Shown here piece by piece: positions 27,681-36,680 of a DNA stretch of 64,000 bases. The stretch is from Acinetobacter sp. ANC 4862 (GTDB lineage: Bacteria > Pseudomonadota > Gammaproteobacteria > Pseudomonadales > Moraxellaceae): the NCBI RefSeq assembly GCF_004336635.1, contig NZ_SJXH01000009.1:42547-106546 (forward strand), given 5' to 3'. The translations under genes were made by a program, and so were the position numbers. Position 1 is the stretch's first letter. Every line of letters starts with the position of its first letter. Below the pieces are notes generated by a model. The model searched no databases. It saw only the letters and a list, made by a program, of their open reading frames with translations, and was not told the DNA's origin.

Positions 27681-28613
27681 ATGAACGCTACTGTAGAACA
27701 GCTTGCACCTGTAGAACAGCAAGCGACCACAAGTTGGGTTGTTGCAGCACTATATCAATTTAAAGAAGTTCAAGATCCAGCCGATCTTCAAAAACGTCTT
27801 TTAGACTTGGTCAACAGCATTAACTTGTGTGGAACTCTAATTGTAGCCGGTGAAGGTATTAACGGTACTGTGGCTGGAGATCGTCAAGCGATTGATCAAA
27901 TTCATGCCTTTCTGCTCAATGAAGGCTTTAACGCTATGGAGTACAAAGAATCTCATAGCGATGAAAAACCTTTCCGTAAAATGAAAATCAAGCTCAAAAA
28001 AGAGATTGTGACTTTAGGTGTAGAGGTTAAACCACGCGACTTAGTAGGTCATTACCTAGATCCTAAAGAATGGAATGAACTGATTGCACGTGATGACGTG
28101 ATTCTGGTGGATACGCGTAATGACTACGAATATAAAGCCGGTACATTTAAAGGTGCGGTTGACCCTAAAACAGAAACTTTCCGTGAATTTCCAGAATATG
28201 TAAAACAAAACCTTGCACAACATAAAGACAAGAAAATTGCGATGTTCTGTACAGGCGGGATTCGTTGTGAAAAATCAACTTCGCTATTGCTTCAAGAAGG
28301 CTTTAATGAGGTCTATCACCTGAAAGGCGGTATTTTAAAATACCTAGAAGAAACCCCTGTTGAAGAAAGCATGTGGGAAGGTGAATGTTTCGTATTTGAT
28401 GGTCGTACTGCGGTTACTCATGGGGTAGAAGAAGGTCAGAACATTAAATGTCATGCATGTGGATGGCCCTTACTTCCTGAAGAAGCTGAACTTCCAAGTT
28501 ACGAACATGGTGTATCGTGCAAATACTGCATCGAAAAAACCTCAGAACAACAGAAAGCCGGTTTCCGCATGCGTCAGTCTCAAATTGCAGCAGCTAAACG
28601 CAAACGTCTGTAA
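27681..28613 (+). CDS. trhO: tRNA uridine(34) hydroxylase, rhodanese family
   Basis: Oxygen-dependent 5-hydroxylation of U34 in tRNA, the YceA/TrhO activity. An N-terminal acylphosphatase-like domain (LCGTLIVAGEGINGTVAG) precedes a rhodanese domain with DTRNDYEYKAGTFKGA and the active-site loop MFCTGGIRCEKST. A C-terminal cysteine-rich segment (CHACGWPLLPEEA...SCKYC) completes it. I use ATG 27681 (310 residues), because GGAG lies six bases upstream. A TTG four codons earlier overlaps that ribosome site. Monocistronic with terminator. Confidence 0.93.
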   Translation: MNATVEQLAPVEQQATTSWVVAALYQFKEVQDPADLQKRLLDLVNSINLCGTLIVAGEGINGTVAGDRQAIDQIHAFLLNEGFNAMEYKESHSDEKPFRKMKIKLKKEIVTLGVEVKPRDLVGHYLDPKEWNELIARDDVILVDTRNDYEYKAGTFKGAVDPKTETFREFPEYVKQNLAQHKDKKIAMFCTGGIRCEKSTSLLLQEGFNEVYHLKGGILKYLEETPVEESMWEGECFVFDGRTAVTHGVEEGQNIKCHACGWPLLPEEAELPSYEHGVSCKYCIEKTSEQQKAGFRMRQSQIAAAKRKRL

Positions 28614-28640
28614 TTACTGATTTGTAATGTTATATAAAAA

Positions 28641-28660
28641 AAGCCCTCTCTTGAGGGCTT
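28641..28660 (+). terminator. trhO terminator
   Basis: Stem AAGCCCTC/GAGGGCTT with A run before and T run after. Confidence 0.92.
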
Positions 28661-28832
28661 TTTATTTACCTAAAATAAACAATAGATAAGAAAAGATCAC
28701 CAAGTTTCACCATTAATGCATGCTAAGTCTCAAATAATTTGATAATCTGGGGTTAAAATTAAAAATAAAAACATAACCCATTAATTTTTAACGAAAAAAA
28801 GTTAATTTATAACGTGAAAAAGGAGTTAAATT

Positions 28833-29117
28833 ATGCCAAGACCAATTAGCCGTTCAGTCAATTATTCGAAACGTGTTCACCTTATTCGTGAAAAAAACCA
28901 TCAAAAACTAGAAGAAATAAAAATGCTTTTAGATAAACAATCACATCTTTTTATTGTGATCTTAGGGGCTGTTATTGGCACTATTTTATCTATCTTTATT
29001 GCCTACCACTTAAAGCCTAATCTGTTTGAATATGCATTGCTTAGTGTGATTCCTTTTGCGCTTTCATATAGCTTAAGAAAGGTCTATATCCACACACTGG
29101 TTCATAGCCAAGAATAA
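28833..29117 (+). CDS. Small two-span membrane protein, unknown
   Basis: 94 residues with a basic N-terminus (RPISRSVNYSKRVHLIREK) followed by two hydrophobic spans separated by a short YHLKPNLFE turn. A perfect AAGGAG site lies 7 bases before the ATG, which argues it is truly translated. No family recognised. Just upstream of the DedA gene but with an 84-base gap. Confidence 0.75.
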   Translation: MPRPISRSVNYSKRVHLIREKNHQKLEEIKMLLDKQSHLFIVILGAVIGTILSIFIAYHLKPNLFEYALLSVIPFALSYSLRKVYIHTLVHSQE

Positions 29118-29201
29118 GCAAACAGATTACTTGGCTATACTTTACCCTGCAATCAATACACTTTAGGATAGTTTAGATATCATTATTATTTTTATAAACT
29201 T

Positions 29202-29816
29202 ATGAATCTGACTGAATGGATTATTTCCATTATGGAACAATTGGGCTACCTTGGTATTGCCCTACTCATGTTTCTCGACAATATTTTTCCTCCCATCCCC
29301 TCTGAAATCATTATGCCATCCGCTGGCTATTCTGCATCACAAGGGGAGCTACTTTTAGTTGGCGTGGTTATCGCGGGTTGTATAGGCTCTCTGATTGCTG
29401 CCGCTATACTCTATTGGATTGGCTATAAGTTTAATCACGACAGTATTTTTCGTTTTGTAGATCGCTACGGAAAATATCTTTTTATAAAATCTCCAGATGT
29501 CAAAAAGTCACTCGACTGGTTTGAGCACTATGGTCACCGGATTGTCTTCTTTGGCCGTATGATTCCTGCGGTACGTTCACTGATTAGCATTCCTGCTGGC
29601 ATGAGTCACATGCCCTTCTGGAAGTTCATGTTCTACAGTGGTCTAGGTACGATTATCTGGACGACATTCTTAGCTTGTGTGGGTTTTTATTTTGGCGAAA
29701 ACCAGGCCTTGATGCAGAATATTTTTAGCCAAGTCAGCCATTTTATTATTATCGTTGTCATCACCGTTATTATCTGGATTCTATACCGCAGGTATAAACA
29801 TAGAATTAAAGCATAG
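29202..29816 (+). CDS. DedA family membrane protein
   Basis: 204-residue DedA/SNARE-associated-type membrane protein; members flip undecaprenyl phosphate or phospholipids. Motifs: FLDNIFPPIPSEIIMPSAG (acidic re-entrant loop), FGRMIPAVRSLISIPAGMSHM with the two conserved arginines, and a C-terminal span ending in a basic tail. All key residues are present. Substrate cannot be told from sequence. Confidence 0.92.
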   Translation: MNLTEWIISIMEQLGYLGIALLMFLDNIFPPIPSEIIMPSAGYSASQGELLLVGVVIAGCIGSLIAAAILYWIGYKFNHDSIFRFVDRYGKYLFIKSPDVKKSLDWFEHYGHRIVFFGRMIPAVRSLISIPAGMSHMPFWKFMFYSGLGTIIWTTFLACVGFYFGENQALMQNIFSQVSHFIIIVVITVIIWILYRRYKHRIKA

Positions 29817-29853
29817 TCATTATTTTAAAATTGGTATTTGGGGTCATGGGTTC

Positions 29854-30270
29854 ATGAAACATTATTTATTGTACTTTGCTGCTGTATATAGCATTGCATT
29901 AGTGCTACTCATTACAGTATTTATTTTTGGTTTAAATTTAGCAGGTATTGCTCTTCTACCCACGCTGATTGCTACAGCACTTATTTCGGCAGGTCATTTT
30001 GTTAAACGTCAACATCGACTCCCTACCACTGATGAAAAAATTCAACTGGTTTGGGGTTCAAGTGCAGTTGCCATCATTATTGGCAGTTTTTTCATGTTTT
30101 TCTTAGTGCTCATCAATCCAAATGCTGAGCAAATTTTAAATTCGGCTGATAATGCAGGTTTAGGACTTTCAGCCCTCATTATGTTGTGTTTAGTCGCCAT
30201 ACATGGCGCTGTATTTCATTTGGCTTATGGCTGGTATGCGAATTTGACCGCACGCAAGCTTAATTTATAA
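29854..30270 (+). CDS. ABZJ_00895 family membrane protein
   Basis: 138 residues with four likely spans. The cytoplasmic loop GHFVKRQHRLPTTDEKIQLVWGS (basic, then R-x-P-T-x-x-E and V-W-G-S) matches what I recall of the Acinetobacter-restricted ABZJ_00895 family. I use ATG 29854; the in-frame TTG at 29755 lies inside the DedA gene. The family has no known function. Recognition is from memory of the pattern, so confirm with a profile search. Confidence 0.8.
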   Translation: MKHYLLYFAAVYSIALVLLITVFIFGLNLAGIALLPTLIATALISAGHFVKRQHRLPTTDEKIQLVWGSSAVAIIIGSFFMFFLVLINPNAEQILNSADNAGLGLSALIMLCLVAIHGAVFHLAYGWYANLTARKLNL

Positions 30271-30297
30271 TTTGGTTATAATCGGTCTAAATAAAAA

Positions 30298-30313
30298 AGC
30301 ACCATAAGGTGCT
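30298..30313. terminator. Bidirectional terminator
   Basis: Stem AGCACC/GGTGCT with ATAA loop, flanked by six A and six T. Serves both the ABZJ_00895 gene and the convergent YgfB-like gene. Confidence 0.85.
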
Positions 30314-30328
30314 TTTTTATTTAACGAA

Positions 30329-30853
30329 TTAATTTGGTGTGTGATACATCAAATAAATTTCATTTAAATTTTCTGGAATTTCTTCAGCAATTTCGTCCAT
30401 AAGCTGACCATTGCGACGGAAAGATTCCATTTGTGGGTCTTCGTCATCCACACCACTAAAGACCATCATTGGTAACGTTAAATCTACCAACTGTTCTTCA
30501 TGTTCAGGTGTGAACCAGGCATCTTCGTTTAAGAACATTGCATCAACGAAGCCAACACTCCAGTCGCCTAAACTTGATTCAACATCCGCTTCTTCAATTT
30601 CAAAAGGAAATTCAATTCCTTCTTCATTGGCTAAGTTTTGACGAATTGCTTCTAACCATGCTTTTACTTGTGCAATCATTTCAGCAGGAACTTTCTTTTG
30701 ATTGTTATCGAAAAGTTCATCGAGCCATTTATCAAAAGCTGGTCCAACTGCAGTTGCACATAAAAAACCATGAGTTGCCGCAAAATCTAGACCATGTTCA
30801 TTTTGGTCGCCGTCTAGATATTCGCTCAATAAGTCTAAATCTAAAGCACTCAT
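30329..30853 (-). CDS. UPF0149 (YgfB/YecA) family protein
   Basis: 174-residue acidic helical protein. The N-terminal LSEYLDGDQNEHGLDFAATHGFLCA matches the UPF0149 pattern (S-E-F-L, then H-G-F-L-T/C-A). No C-terminal zinc SEC-C motif is present, so it is the short YgfB form. The YgfB type in Pseudomonas affects alginate and ampDh3 regulation, but that cannot be assumed here. Adjacent to the PA3496-like small gene on the same strand, 69 bases apart. Confidence 0.87.
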   Translation of the reverse strand: MSALDLDLLSEYLDGDQNEHGLDFAATHGFLCATAVGPAFDKWLDELFDNNQKKVPAEMIAQVKAWLEAIRQNLANEEGIEFPFEIEEADVESSLGDWSVGFVDAMFLNEDAWFTPEHEEQLVDLTLPMMVFSGVDDEDPQMESFRRNGQLMDEIAEEIPENLNEIYLMYHTPN

Positions 30854-30922
30854 TTAAAATCCAAGTTCAGTAAAATAACTGCGGATAGCATAGCATTTTA
30901 GCCGGCTATGCTAAATCACAAT

Positions 30923-31132
30923 TTAGTCTTCTTCATCGTCAAAGTCGTCGTCATCATCCAGATCATAATCAAAATCCTTCAGTTCACGCTCCAAACGACG
31001 TTGTGCGAGAAGGTCATCAATGAGACGACGTTTTTCCAAAGACTCTTTAGCACTAATTTTGCTTGAGGCTTCATCAAAGCTTACATCATCATCACTGAAG
31101 CTATCGTCTAGTTCAAAATCTGTAGAAGACAC
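30923..31132 (-). CDS. Small highly acidic protein, PA3496-like
   Basis: 69 residues with a basic central helix (KESLEKRRLIDDLLAQRRLERELKDF) and an Asp/Glu-only tail. The pattern fits the PA3496 family of putative envelope-integrity proteins: an R-R-x-I-D-D-x-L-x-x-R-R-L core. No signal peptide. It lies 69 bases upstream of the YgfB-like gene on the same strand. Assignment is by pattern only. Confidence 0.75.
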   Translation of the reverse strand: MSSTDFELDDSFSDDDVSFDEASSKISAKESLEKRRLIDDLLAQRRLERELKDFDYDLDDDDDFDDEED

Positions 31133-31505
31133 TAAAACTACCTCATGGTGAAAAAAAGTGAATGGGTCTAGGCGCTATTTATCTTTGTTCCGAATTCTTG
31201 TCAAGTTTTTTTTATTTTTTTTATAAAATAACCTCAATTTACTCTTGTTTTTTGACCCTAAAATTGTGTATTTATTAGCATGTAAAATTATATTCAAAAT
31301 GTGGACGGAAAACCTAGTATATTTTGAATGCAATCCTTTAGCCGGACTTGAAAAAAAAAATTCCAGCCCAATATTGAAAACAATTGTTAAATGAAAGTCA
31401 TCTTTCCAAATGATACTTGAGCAATCAATTCAAAACAATTTTAAGCGAATTGTGCTATCATGCACGGTTTTTCACTGCCACAGATTCAACGAAGAGTAAG
31501 CAAAG
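31133..31505. other. Divergent control region upstream of rpoD
   Basis: 373 A+T-rich bases without a gene. A TATCAT -10 with an extended TGC lies at 31456-31461, 45 bases before rpoD, and a TTGACC -35-like box lies at 31252-31257 without a good partner. The region at 31205-31225 is a near-pure T/A run. More than one rpoD promoter is likely but not resolvable by eye. Confidence 0.4.
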
Positions 31506-33392
31506 ATGAGCGATATGACTTCCCCTACTTCGCAAGTAGCGGCTCTGATTAGCCGAGGCAAAGAGCAAGGTTACTTAACTTACGCTGAAGTTAACGATCA
31601 TCTCCCAGACTCGATTACGGAAAGCGAACAGATTGAAGACATTATTCAAATGCTTCAAGACGTCGGCATTCCAGTGCATGAACGTGCGCCTGAATCTGAT
31701 GACACCATGTTCGACGGTAATAATGCGGAAGCAACCGATGAAGTCGCTGAAGAAGAAGCGGCAGCGGTTCTTGCTTCAGTTGAAAGTGAACCTGGTCGTA
31801 CCACGGATCCAGTACGTATGTACATGCGTGAAATGGGAACGGTTGAACTTTTAACGCGTGAAGGCGAAATTAGCATTGCTAAACGCATTGAAGAAGGTAT
31901 TCGTGACGTTCTGCACTCTATTGCGTATTGGCCAAATGCAGTTGAAGTTGTATTAAAAGAATATAACGATGTTGCCGAAGGTGAACGTCGTCTTGCTGAT
32001 ATTTTATCTGGTTATTTAGACCCAGAATCTGATGAAGAAATTCCAGAAGTTTTAGAAGAAGCTGAAATTATTGTTGAAGAAACTGAAGCTGCGTCTAAAA
32101 CAACAAAAGATGTAAAATTGGATGACGACGACGAAGAAGAAGCTGAAAGTGATGATGATTCTGAAGCCGAGTCAGGTCCAGATCCAGAAATTGCCCGTGT
32201 TCGTTTCACCGAATTGGAAAATGCGTGGAAACTAACCAAAACTGCCATTGAAAAGCATGGTCGCGATAGCAAACAGGCTGAAGAAGCGCAGCAAGCACTT
32301 GCAACCGTATTCATGATGTTCAAGTTTACGCCGCGTTTATTCGACATCATTTCTGAAATGATCCGTGGTACGCATGAACAAATTCGTACTTCTGAACGTG
32401 AAGTGATGCGTTATGCAGTACGTCGTGGTCGTATGGATCGTAACCACTTCCGTACTTCGTTCCCGGGTCAAGAATCAAATCCAGCCTGGTTAGATGAACA
32501 AATTGCCAAAGCACCTGCTGAGCAAAAAGTTTATTTAGAAAAAGTACGTCCAGATGTGCTTGCATTCCAACAAAAGATTGCAGACATCGAAAAAGAACTT
32601 GGTCTTGATGTTAAAGGCATTAAAGACATTTCTAAACGCATGTCGATTGGTGAAGCCAAAGCACGCCGTGCGAAAAAAGAAATGGTTGAAGCAAACTTGC
32701 GTCTGGTGATTTCAATTGCGAAAAAATATACCAACCGCGGCTTGCAATTCCTTGACTTGATTCAAGAAGGCAACATCGGTTTGATGAAAGCCGTAGACAA
32801 GTTTGAATACCGTCGTGGTTATAAATTCTCGACCTATGCAACTTGGTGGATTCGTCAGGCGATTACCCGTTCGATTGCCGACCAAGCACGTACCATTCGT
32901 ATTCCAGTACACATGATCGAAACCATTAACAAGATCAACCGTGTATCACGTCAGCTTCTTCAAGAAATGGGTCGTGAACCGACGCCTGAAGAATTGGGTG
33001 AACGTCTGGAAATGGACGAAGTTAAAGTGCGTAAAGTACTCAAAATTGCCAAAGAGCCGATTTCTATGGAAACGCCGATTGGTGATGATGAAGATTCGCA
33101 TTTGGGTGACTTCATTGAAGATGGCAACATCACATCTCCAATTGATGCTGCAACTTCAGAAGGCTTAAAAGAAGCGACTCGTGAAGTACTTGAAAACTTG
33201 ACTGAACGTGAAGCAAAAGTCTTGAAAATGCGTTTTGGTATTGATATGCCAACCGACCATACTTTGGAAGAAGTCGGTAAACAGTTTGACGTAACACGTG
33301 AGCGTATTCGTCAGATTGAAGCCAAAGCATTACGTAAATTACGCCATCCTTCTCGTTCTGAACACTTACGTTCATTCCTGGAAAATGACTAA
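31506..33392 (+). CDS. rpoD: RNA polymerase sigma factor RpoD (sigma-70)
   Basis: Housekeeping sigma factor. Region 1.1 (about 1-90), then [28 protein letters not shown] region 1.2. A long acidic non-conserved insert (about 175-225, Asp/Glu-rich) follows. Regions 2.1-2.4 include [21 protein letters not shown] and [17 protein letters not shown]. Region 3 and region 4.2 with [22 protein letters not shown] are complete. 628 residues, normal for the group. It is not next to dnaG, which is at 16.3 kb, so the classical macromolecular synthesis operon is split. Confidence 0.98.
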   Translation: MSDMTSPTSQVAALISRGKEQGYLTYAEVNDHLPDSITESEQIEDIIQMLQDVGIPVHERAPESDDTMFDGNNAEATDEVAEEEAAAVLASVESEPGRTTDPVRMYMREMGTVELLTREGEISIAKRIEEGIRDVLHSIAYWPNAVEVVLKEYNDVAEGERRLADILSGYLDPESDEEIPEVLEEAEIIVEETEAASKTTKDVKLDDDDEEEAESDDDSEAESGPDPEIARVRFTELENAWKLTKTAIEKHGRDSKQAEEAQQALATVFMMFKFTPRLFDIISEMIRGTHEQIRTSEREVMRYAVRRGRMDRNHFRTSFPGQESNPAWLDEQIAKAPAEQKVYLEKVRPDVLAFQQKIADIEKELGLDVKGIKDISKRMSIGEAKARRAKKEMVEANLRLVISIAKKYTNRGLQFLDLIQEGNIGLMKAVDKFEYRRGYKFSTYATWWIRQAITRSIADQARTIRIPVHMIETINKINRVSRQLLQEMGREPTPEELGERLEMDEVKVRKVLKIAKEPISMETPIGDDEDSHLGDFIEDGNITSPIDAATSEGLKEATREVLENLTEREAKVLKMRFGIDMPTDHTLEEVGKQFDVTRERIRQIEAKALRKLRHPSRSEHLRSFLEND

Positions 33393-33460
33393 TTCTTGAT
33401 GATACCAATGGGGGCTTGAAAACCAATCGAGCATCCCCATTTAGTATTCAGAAGACATAT

Positions 33461-33484
33461 AACGCCTGCATTCATGCAGGCGTT
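33461..33484 (+). terminator. rpoD terminator
   Basis: Perfect 10-bp stem AACGCCTGCA/TGCAGGCGTT with TTCA loop. The T run is short (TTGAT), so read-through into the DUF493 gene 18 bases on is possible. Confidence 0.7.
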
Positions 33485-33502
33485 TGATATAAGGGGACTA
33501 CT

Positions 33503-33796
33503 ATGACCATGTTAGACCGTACGCCATCTCGCGAACTTCGAGAAGATCTTTGGGTTTTCCCTATGGATTATCCAATCAAACTGATTGGCGAAGCGAGTGA
33601 TGATTTACATGTCGCTGTTGTAGAAATTTTAGTGAAACACTTCCCTGACTTTGATAGCACGACGATTAAAATTCAAGCATCTCGTACAGGCAAATATCAC
33701 TCTTTAACTGCACAACTGCTTTTCTTGGAGCTTGAACAAGTTCATGCGCTGTATGCCGATTTAGCCGCATGTCCATTGATTAAAACTGCACTTTAA
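33503..33796 (+). CDS. DUF493 (YbeD-like) family protein
   Basis: 97-residue protein of the YbeD/DUF493 family with an ACT-like fold. Seen: FPMDYPIKLIGEASDDL near the N-terminus, a central VEILVKHFPDF and a SRTGKYHSLTAQL strand. AAGGGG ribosome site. In E. coli ybeD also precedes lipB, and the same neighbour order is kept here, though a terminator separates them. Biochemical role unknown. Confidence 0.88.
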   Translation: MTMLDRTPSRELREDLWVFPMDYPIKLIGEASDDLHVAVVEILVKHFPDFDSTTIKIQASRTGKYHSLTAQLLFLELEQVHALYADLAACPLIKTAL

Positions 33797-33806
33797 GAAA
33801 ATTAAA

Positions 33807-33830
33807 AAAACACGCTCAGAAGCGTGTTTT
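33807..33830 (+). terminator. Terminator after DUF493 gene
   Basis: Stem AAAACACGCT/AGCGTGTTTT with CAGA loop and a run of T. Confidence 0.9.
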
Positions 33831-33959
33831 TTTATATATAGAAAAAGATTTTCTTCCTTCCAATAAAAATGGCAAATCATGGGTGGATCACCCCCTATCC
33901 AAGCATGATTTCATTATAATCATTCACAATATTTAAAAATTTTTAAGGACGCACTTTAC

Positions 33960-34619
33960 GTGACTGATGCTGTTCTAAAGCCCACACTGATTATTCGTCA
34001 ATTTAACCAACTTACGCCCTATCTTGATCGTTTTCAGGACATGAAAAGTCTGACTGAAAACCGTGATGAAAACACCCCGGATGAACTGTGGATTTTGCAG
34101 CATCATGAGGTTTTAACTCAAGGTCAAGCCGGAAAGCCTGAACATATTCTGATGCCCAGCAACATTCCTGTGGTACAAACCGATCGTGGTGGTCAAGTGA
34201 CTTGGCATGGGCCGGGTCAACTGGTTGCTTACTTCATGTTTGACCTAAACCGTTTAGGTTGGAATGTCCGTACTTTAGTGTCTTATGCTGAAAATCTAAT
34301 GATTGAACTGCTGAAAAAATACGGAGTTGAAGCCTATGCTAAACCGGATGCACCTGGAGTCTATGTCGCAGAACGTAAAATTGGTTCTTTAGGCTTTAAA
34401 ATCCGTAAAGGACGCAGCTATCATGGACTCGCACTGAATATTGATTGTGACCTGTTTGGCTTTCATACCATTAACCCATGTGGTTATGCAGGACTGGAAA
34501 TGGTTCGTGTCATGGACTTGGTTCCGAACTATCCGCACTTTAATGATTTATGTACAGATATCATTGAAACTTTAAACAACAGCGGTTACTTTAATCAAGT
34601 CCAAGTCATGCAACAATAA
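33960..34619 (+). CDS. lipB: Octanoyl-[acyl-carrier-protein] transferase
   Basis: Transfers octanoate from ACP to lipoyl domains, the first step of lipoate assembly. GTG start with AAGGA 11 bases upstream. Motifs: [21 protein letters not shown] (signature), the catalytic lysine in [16 protein letters not shown], and the acyl-carrying cysteine in [11 protein letters not shown]. 219 residues, normal. The lipA gene that usually follows is absent; SCP2 and alcohol dehydrogenase genes stand there instead. Confidence 0.96.
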   Translation: MTDAVLKPTLIIRQFNQLTPYLDRFQDMKSLTENRDENTPDELWILQHHEVLTQGQAGKPEHILMPSNIPVVQTDRGGQVTWHGPGQLVAYFMFDLNRLGWNVRTLVSYAENLMIELLKKYGVEAYAKPDAPGVYVAERKIGSLGFKIRKGRSYHGLALNIDCDLFGFHTINPCGYAGLEMVRVMDLVPNYPHFNDLCTDIIETLNNSGYFNQVQVMQQ

Positions 34620-34696
34620 CTTTGCTTTTGACATAAAAATAAATTAGAGTATTTACTCTAAACTAATAAAATATTTTTTAGATAAGGGATGCGCGA

Positions 34697-35230
34697 GTGA
34701 TTTCAACCAAATCCGTAAAGCCCGCTTTACAACTGACCTACGTCAAACTCATGATGGATGTGATTGGCAGAGGTCTGGTAATGGCGAGTCAAGTCGATGA
34801 TGAAGTAAAACAGGAAGTCTCTAACTTCCCTGTGGGTTTTGTTCTATCGATGAAAGTATTTCCCCATGGCCCAGCTTTTATTGCGAAAGTCACGGAAGAC
34901 CATCAATTAAAATTACTACCATCTGTAGACATCAAACCTGATCTAACCATTACTTTTAAACACTTAACCCATGCTTTTTTAGTTTTTTCTTTCCAGGAAA
35001 GTACTGCCCAAGCTTTTGCTCACGACCGCATGATTGCCGATGGTGATATTTCCTTCGCCATTCGTTTGGTCCGTTGCTTGAATAAAATGGAATCGCTGAT
35101 TTTACCTAAACTCTTGGCCGAGCTTGCTGTAAAACAATATCCAACTGAATTGAGCCTAAAACAAAAACTCACTGGAGCTGCAAATATTTATTTGAAACTA
35201 GCTCAATCTTATTTTAAACGGAGCGCATAA
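34697..35230 (+). CDS. SCP2 sterol-binding domain protein
   Basis: 177-residue protein with a single SCP2-like lipid-binding domain. The central GFVLSMKVFPHGPAFIAKV strand and the DLTITFKHLTHAFLVFSFQESTAQAFAHDRMIADGDI region are typical. GTG start at 34697. Only one base separates its stop from the next ATG, so it is coupled to the iron alcohol dehydrogenase. It could carry a hydrophobic substrate for that enzyme (inference). UbiJ/UbiT-like proteins also use this fold, but gene context does not support them. Confidence 0.82.
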   Translation: MISTKSVKPALQLTYVKLMMDVIGRGLVMASQVDDEVKQEVSNFPVGFVLSMKVFPHGPAFIAKVTEDHQLKLLPSVDIKPDLTITFKHLTHAFLVFSFQESTAQAFAHDRMIADGDISFAIRLVRCLNKMESLILPKLLAELAVKQYPTELSLKQKLTGAANIYLKLAQSYFKRSA

Positions 35231-35231
35231 C

Positions 35232-36416
35232 ATGGCTAAGCCTTATTACGAATTTTTCTGTCCAGTAAAAGTCATCGCAGGTCATGCCGCGTTAGAACAC
35301 ATTCCATTTGAACTTGCGACTTTGGGTGCAAAACGCCCACTGATTATTACCGATAAAGGTGTACGCGCAAATAATTTACTGACTCCGATCGAAGCGGCAT
35401 TTGAATCTACAGATGCGGTGATTGGTTATATTTTTGATGATGTACCGCCCGATTCAAGCGTACAAACTGTTCGTAGTGCAGCAAAAGCGTATCGCGACAA
35501 TCATTGTGATGCGATTATTGCCGTGGGTGGCGGTTCGGTGATTGATACCTCCAAGGCAACCAATATCTTGGTCACTGAAGGTGGTGATGACTTACTGAAA
35601 TTTTCAGGTGCGCATAATCTTCCAAAACCGTTAAAACCATTTTTCGTGATTCCAACCACTTCGGGCACTGGTTCAGAAGTGACCATGGTGGCTGTGGTTT
35701 CTGACCTTGAGAAAAATGTCAAAATGCCGTTTGCATCTTATTACCTGATGCCGCATGCAGCAATTCTTGACCCGCGTATGACGCAAACCTTGCCACCACA
35801 CTTAACCGCCATGACGGCAATGGATGCCCTAACGCATGCGGTTGAAGCCTATACCTGCATGGCTGCAAATCCAATTAGTGATGCCTATGCCACTGCTGCA
35901 ATTAAAAAAGTCAGCAACAGTTTGTTCAATGTACTCGACAACCCAACCGATGAGTTTGGTCGCCTGGAACTGGCTCAAGCCTCTACTATGGCAGGAATCG
36001 CCTTCTCTAACTCAATGGTGGGCTTAGTGCATTCATTAGGACATGCCTTAGGTGCCGTTGCGCATCTTCCGCATGGTTTATGCATGAACCTGTTCCTACC
36101 TTATGTACTTGAATACAATAAAGAAGTGAATGGCGACAAAATTGCAGAGCTCTTGCTTCCTTTAGCGGGTCCAGATATTTACGCCCAAACCCCTGCTCAC
36201 TTACGCGCAGATAAAGCGATTGCAACCATTCTGACGATGCGAGATCGCTTAAATACCCTGACCAAGTTACCACGCACTTTACGTGAAACTGGTAAAGTAT
36301 CTGAAGCACAGTTAGCGGAAGTGGCAGAAAAAGCATTAAATGATGGTTCCATTATTTACAACCCTAAAGAAGCAACCTTAAGCGATTTAAAAGCGATCTT
36401 AAAAAAAGCTTGGTAA
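35232..36416 (+). CDS. Iron-containing alcohol dehydrogenase
   Basis: Group III Fe-dependent dehydrogenase of 394 residues. NAD-binding AIIAVGGGSVIDTSKA at about residues 95-110, and FVIPTTSGTGSEVTMVAVV. Metal ligands sit in MDALTHAVEAYT, GLVHSLGHALGAVAHLPHGL. The family oxidises primary alcohols or related substrates; the real substrate is unknown. Forms a two-gene unit with the SCP2 protein. Confidence 0.92.
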   Translation: MAKPYYEFFCPVKVIAGHAALEHIPFELATLGAKRPLIITDKGVRANNLLTPIEAAFESTDAVIGYIFDDVPPDSSVQTVRSAAKAYRDNHCDAIIAVGGGSVIDTSKATNILVTEGGDDLLKFSGAHNLPKPLKPFFVIPTTSGTGSEVTMVAVVSDLEKNVKMPFASYYLMPHAAILDPRMTQTLPPHLTAMTAMDALTHAVEAYTCMAANPISDAYATAAIKKVSNSLFNVLDNPTDEFGRLELAQASTMAGIAFSNSMVGLVHSLGHALGAVAHLPHGLCMNLFLPYVLEYNKEVNGDKIAELLLPLAGPDIYAQTPAHLRADKAIATILTMRDRLNTLTKLPRTLRETGKVSEAQLAEVAEKALNDGSIIYNPKEATLSDLKAILKKAW

Positions 36417-36449
36417 ATATTGAAAAATAAGCGAATATAGCAAAAAATC

Positions 36450-36477
36450 AGCCTGGTGTTTTTTTAAGCATCGGGCT
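36450..36477 (+). terminator. Terminator after alcohol dehydrogenase
   Basis: Ten-pair stem formed by AGCCTGGTGT and GCATCGGGCT, using several G-U pairs, followed by four T. A weaker terminator than others here. Confidence 0.65.
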
Positions 36478-36611
36478 TTTACTTTGTGGAAAATTAAAGC
36501 TCTATTTTTATATCGAATGGCATATTTTCTGCATTAATAATTCATAAAGATACTGGCAAAAGATACCAAACTAGAGTAGATTGGCGCACTTTTGTTTTAT
36601 TCGTATAGGGG

Positions 36612-36634
36612 GGATCGTTCGTCTCAAACGATCC
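36612..36634 (+). promoter_or_regulatory. Inverted repeat in the permease leader
   Basis: Arms GGATCGTT and AACGATCC with a seven-base centre (8-bp perfect stem), 47 bases before the permease start. Could be a repressor operator or leader hairpin. No T run follows. Confidence 0.45.
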
Positions 36635-36680
36635 TTGTAAACATGACTGATCCTTGATCAACGATAAGAGGATAACGCCG

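Noticed and set aside
32012..32350. Serine-rich antisense open frame within rpoD
   Set aside because: Mirror of the acidic insert of RpoD; no start signal.
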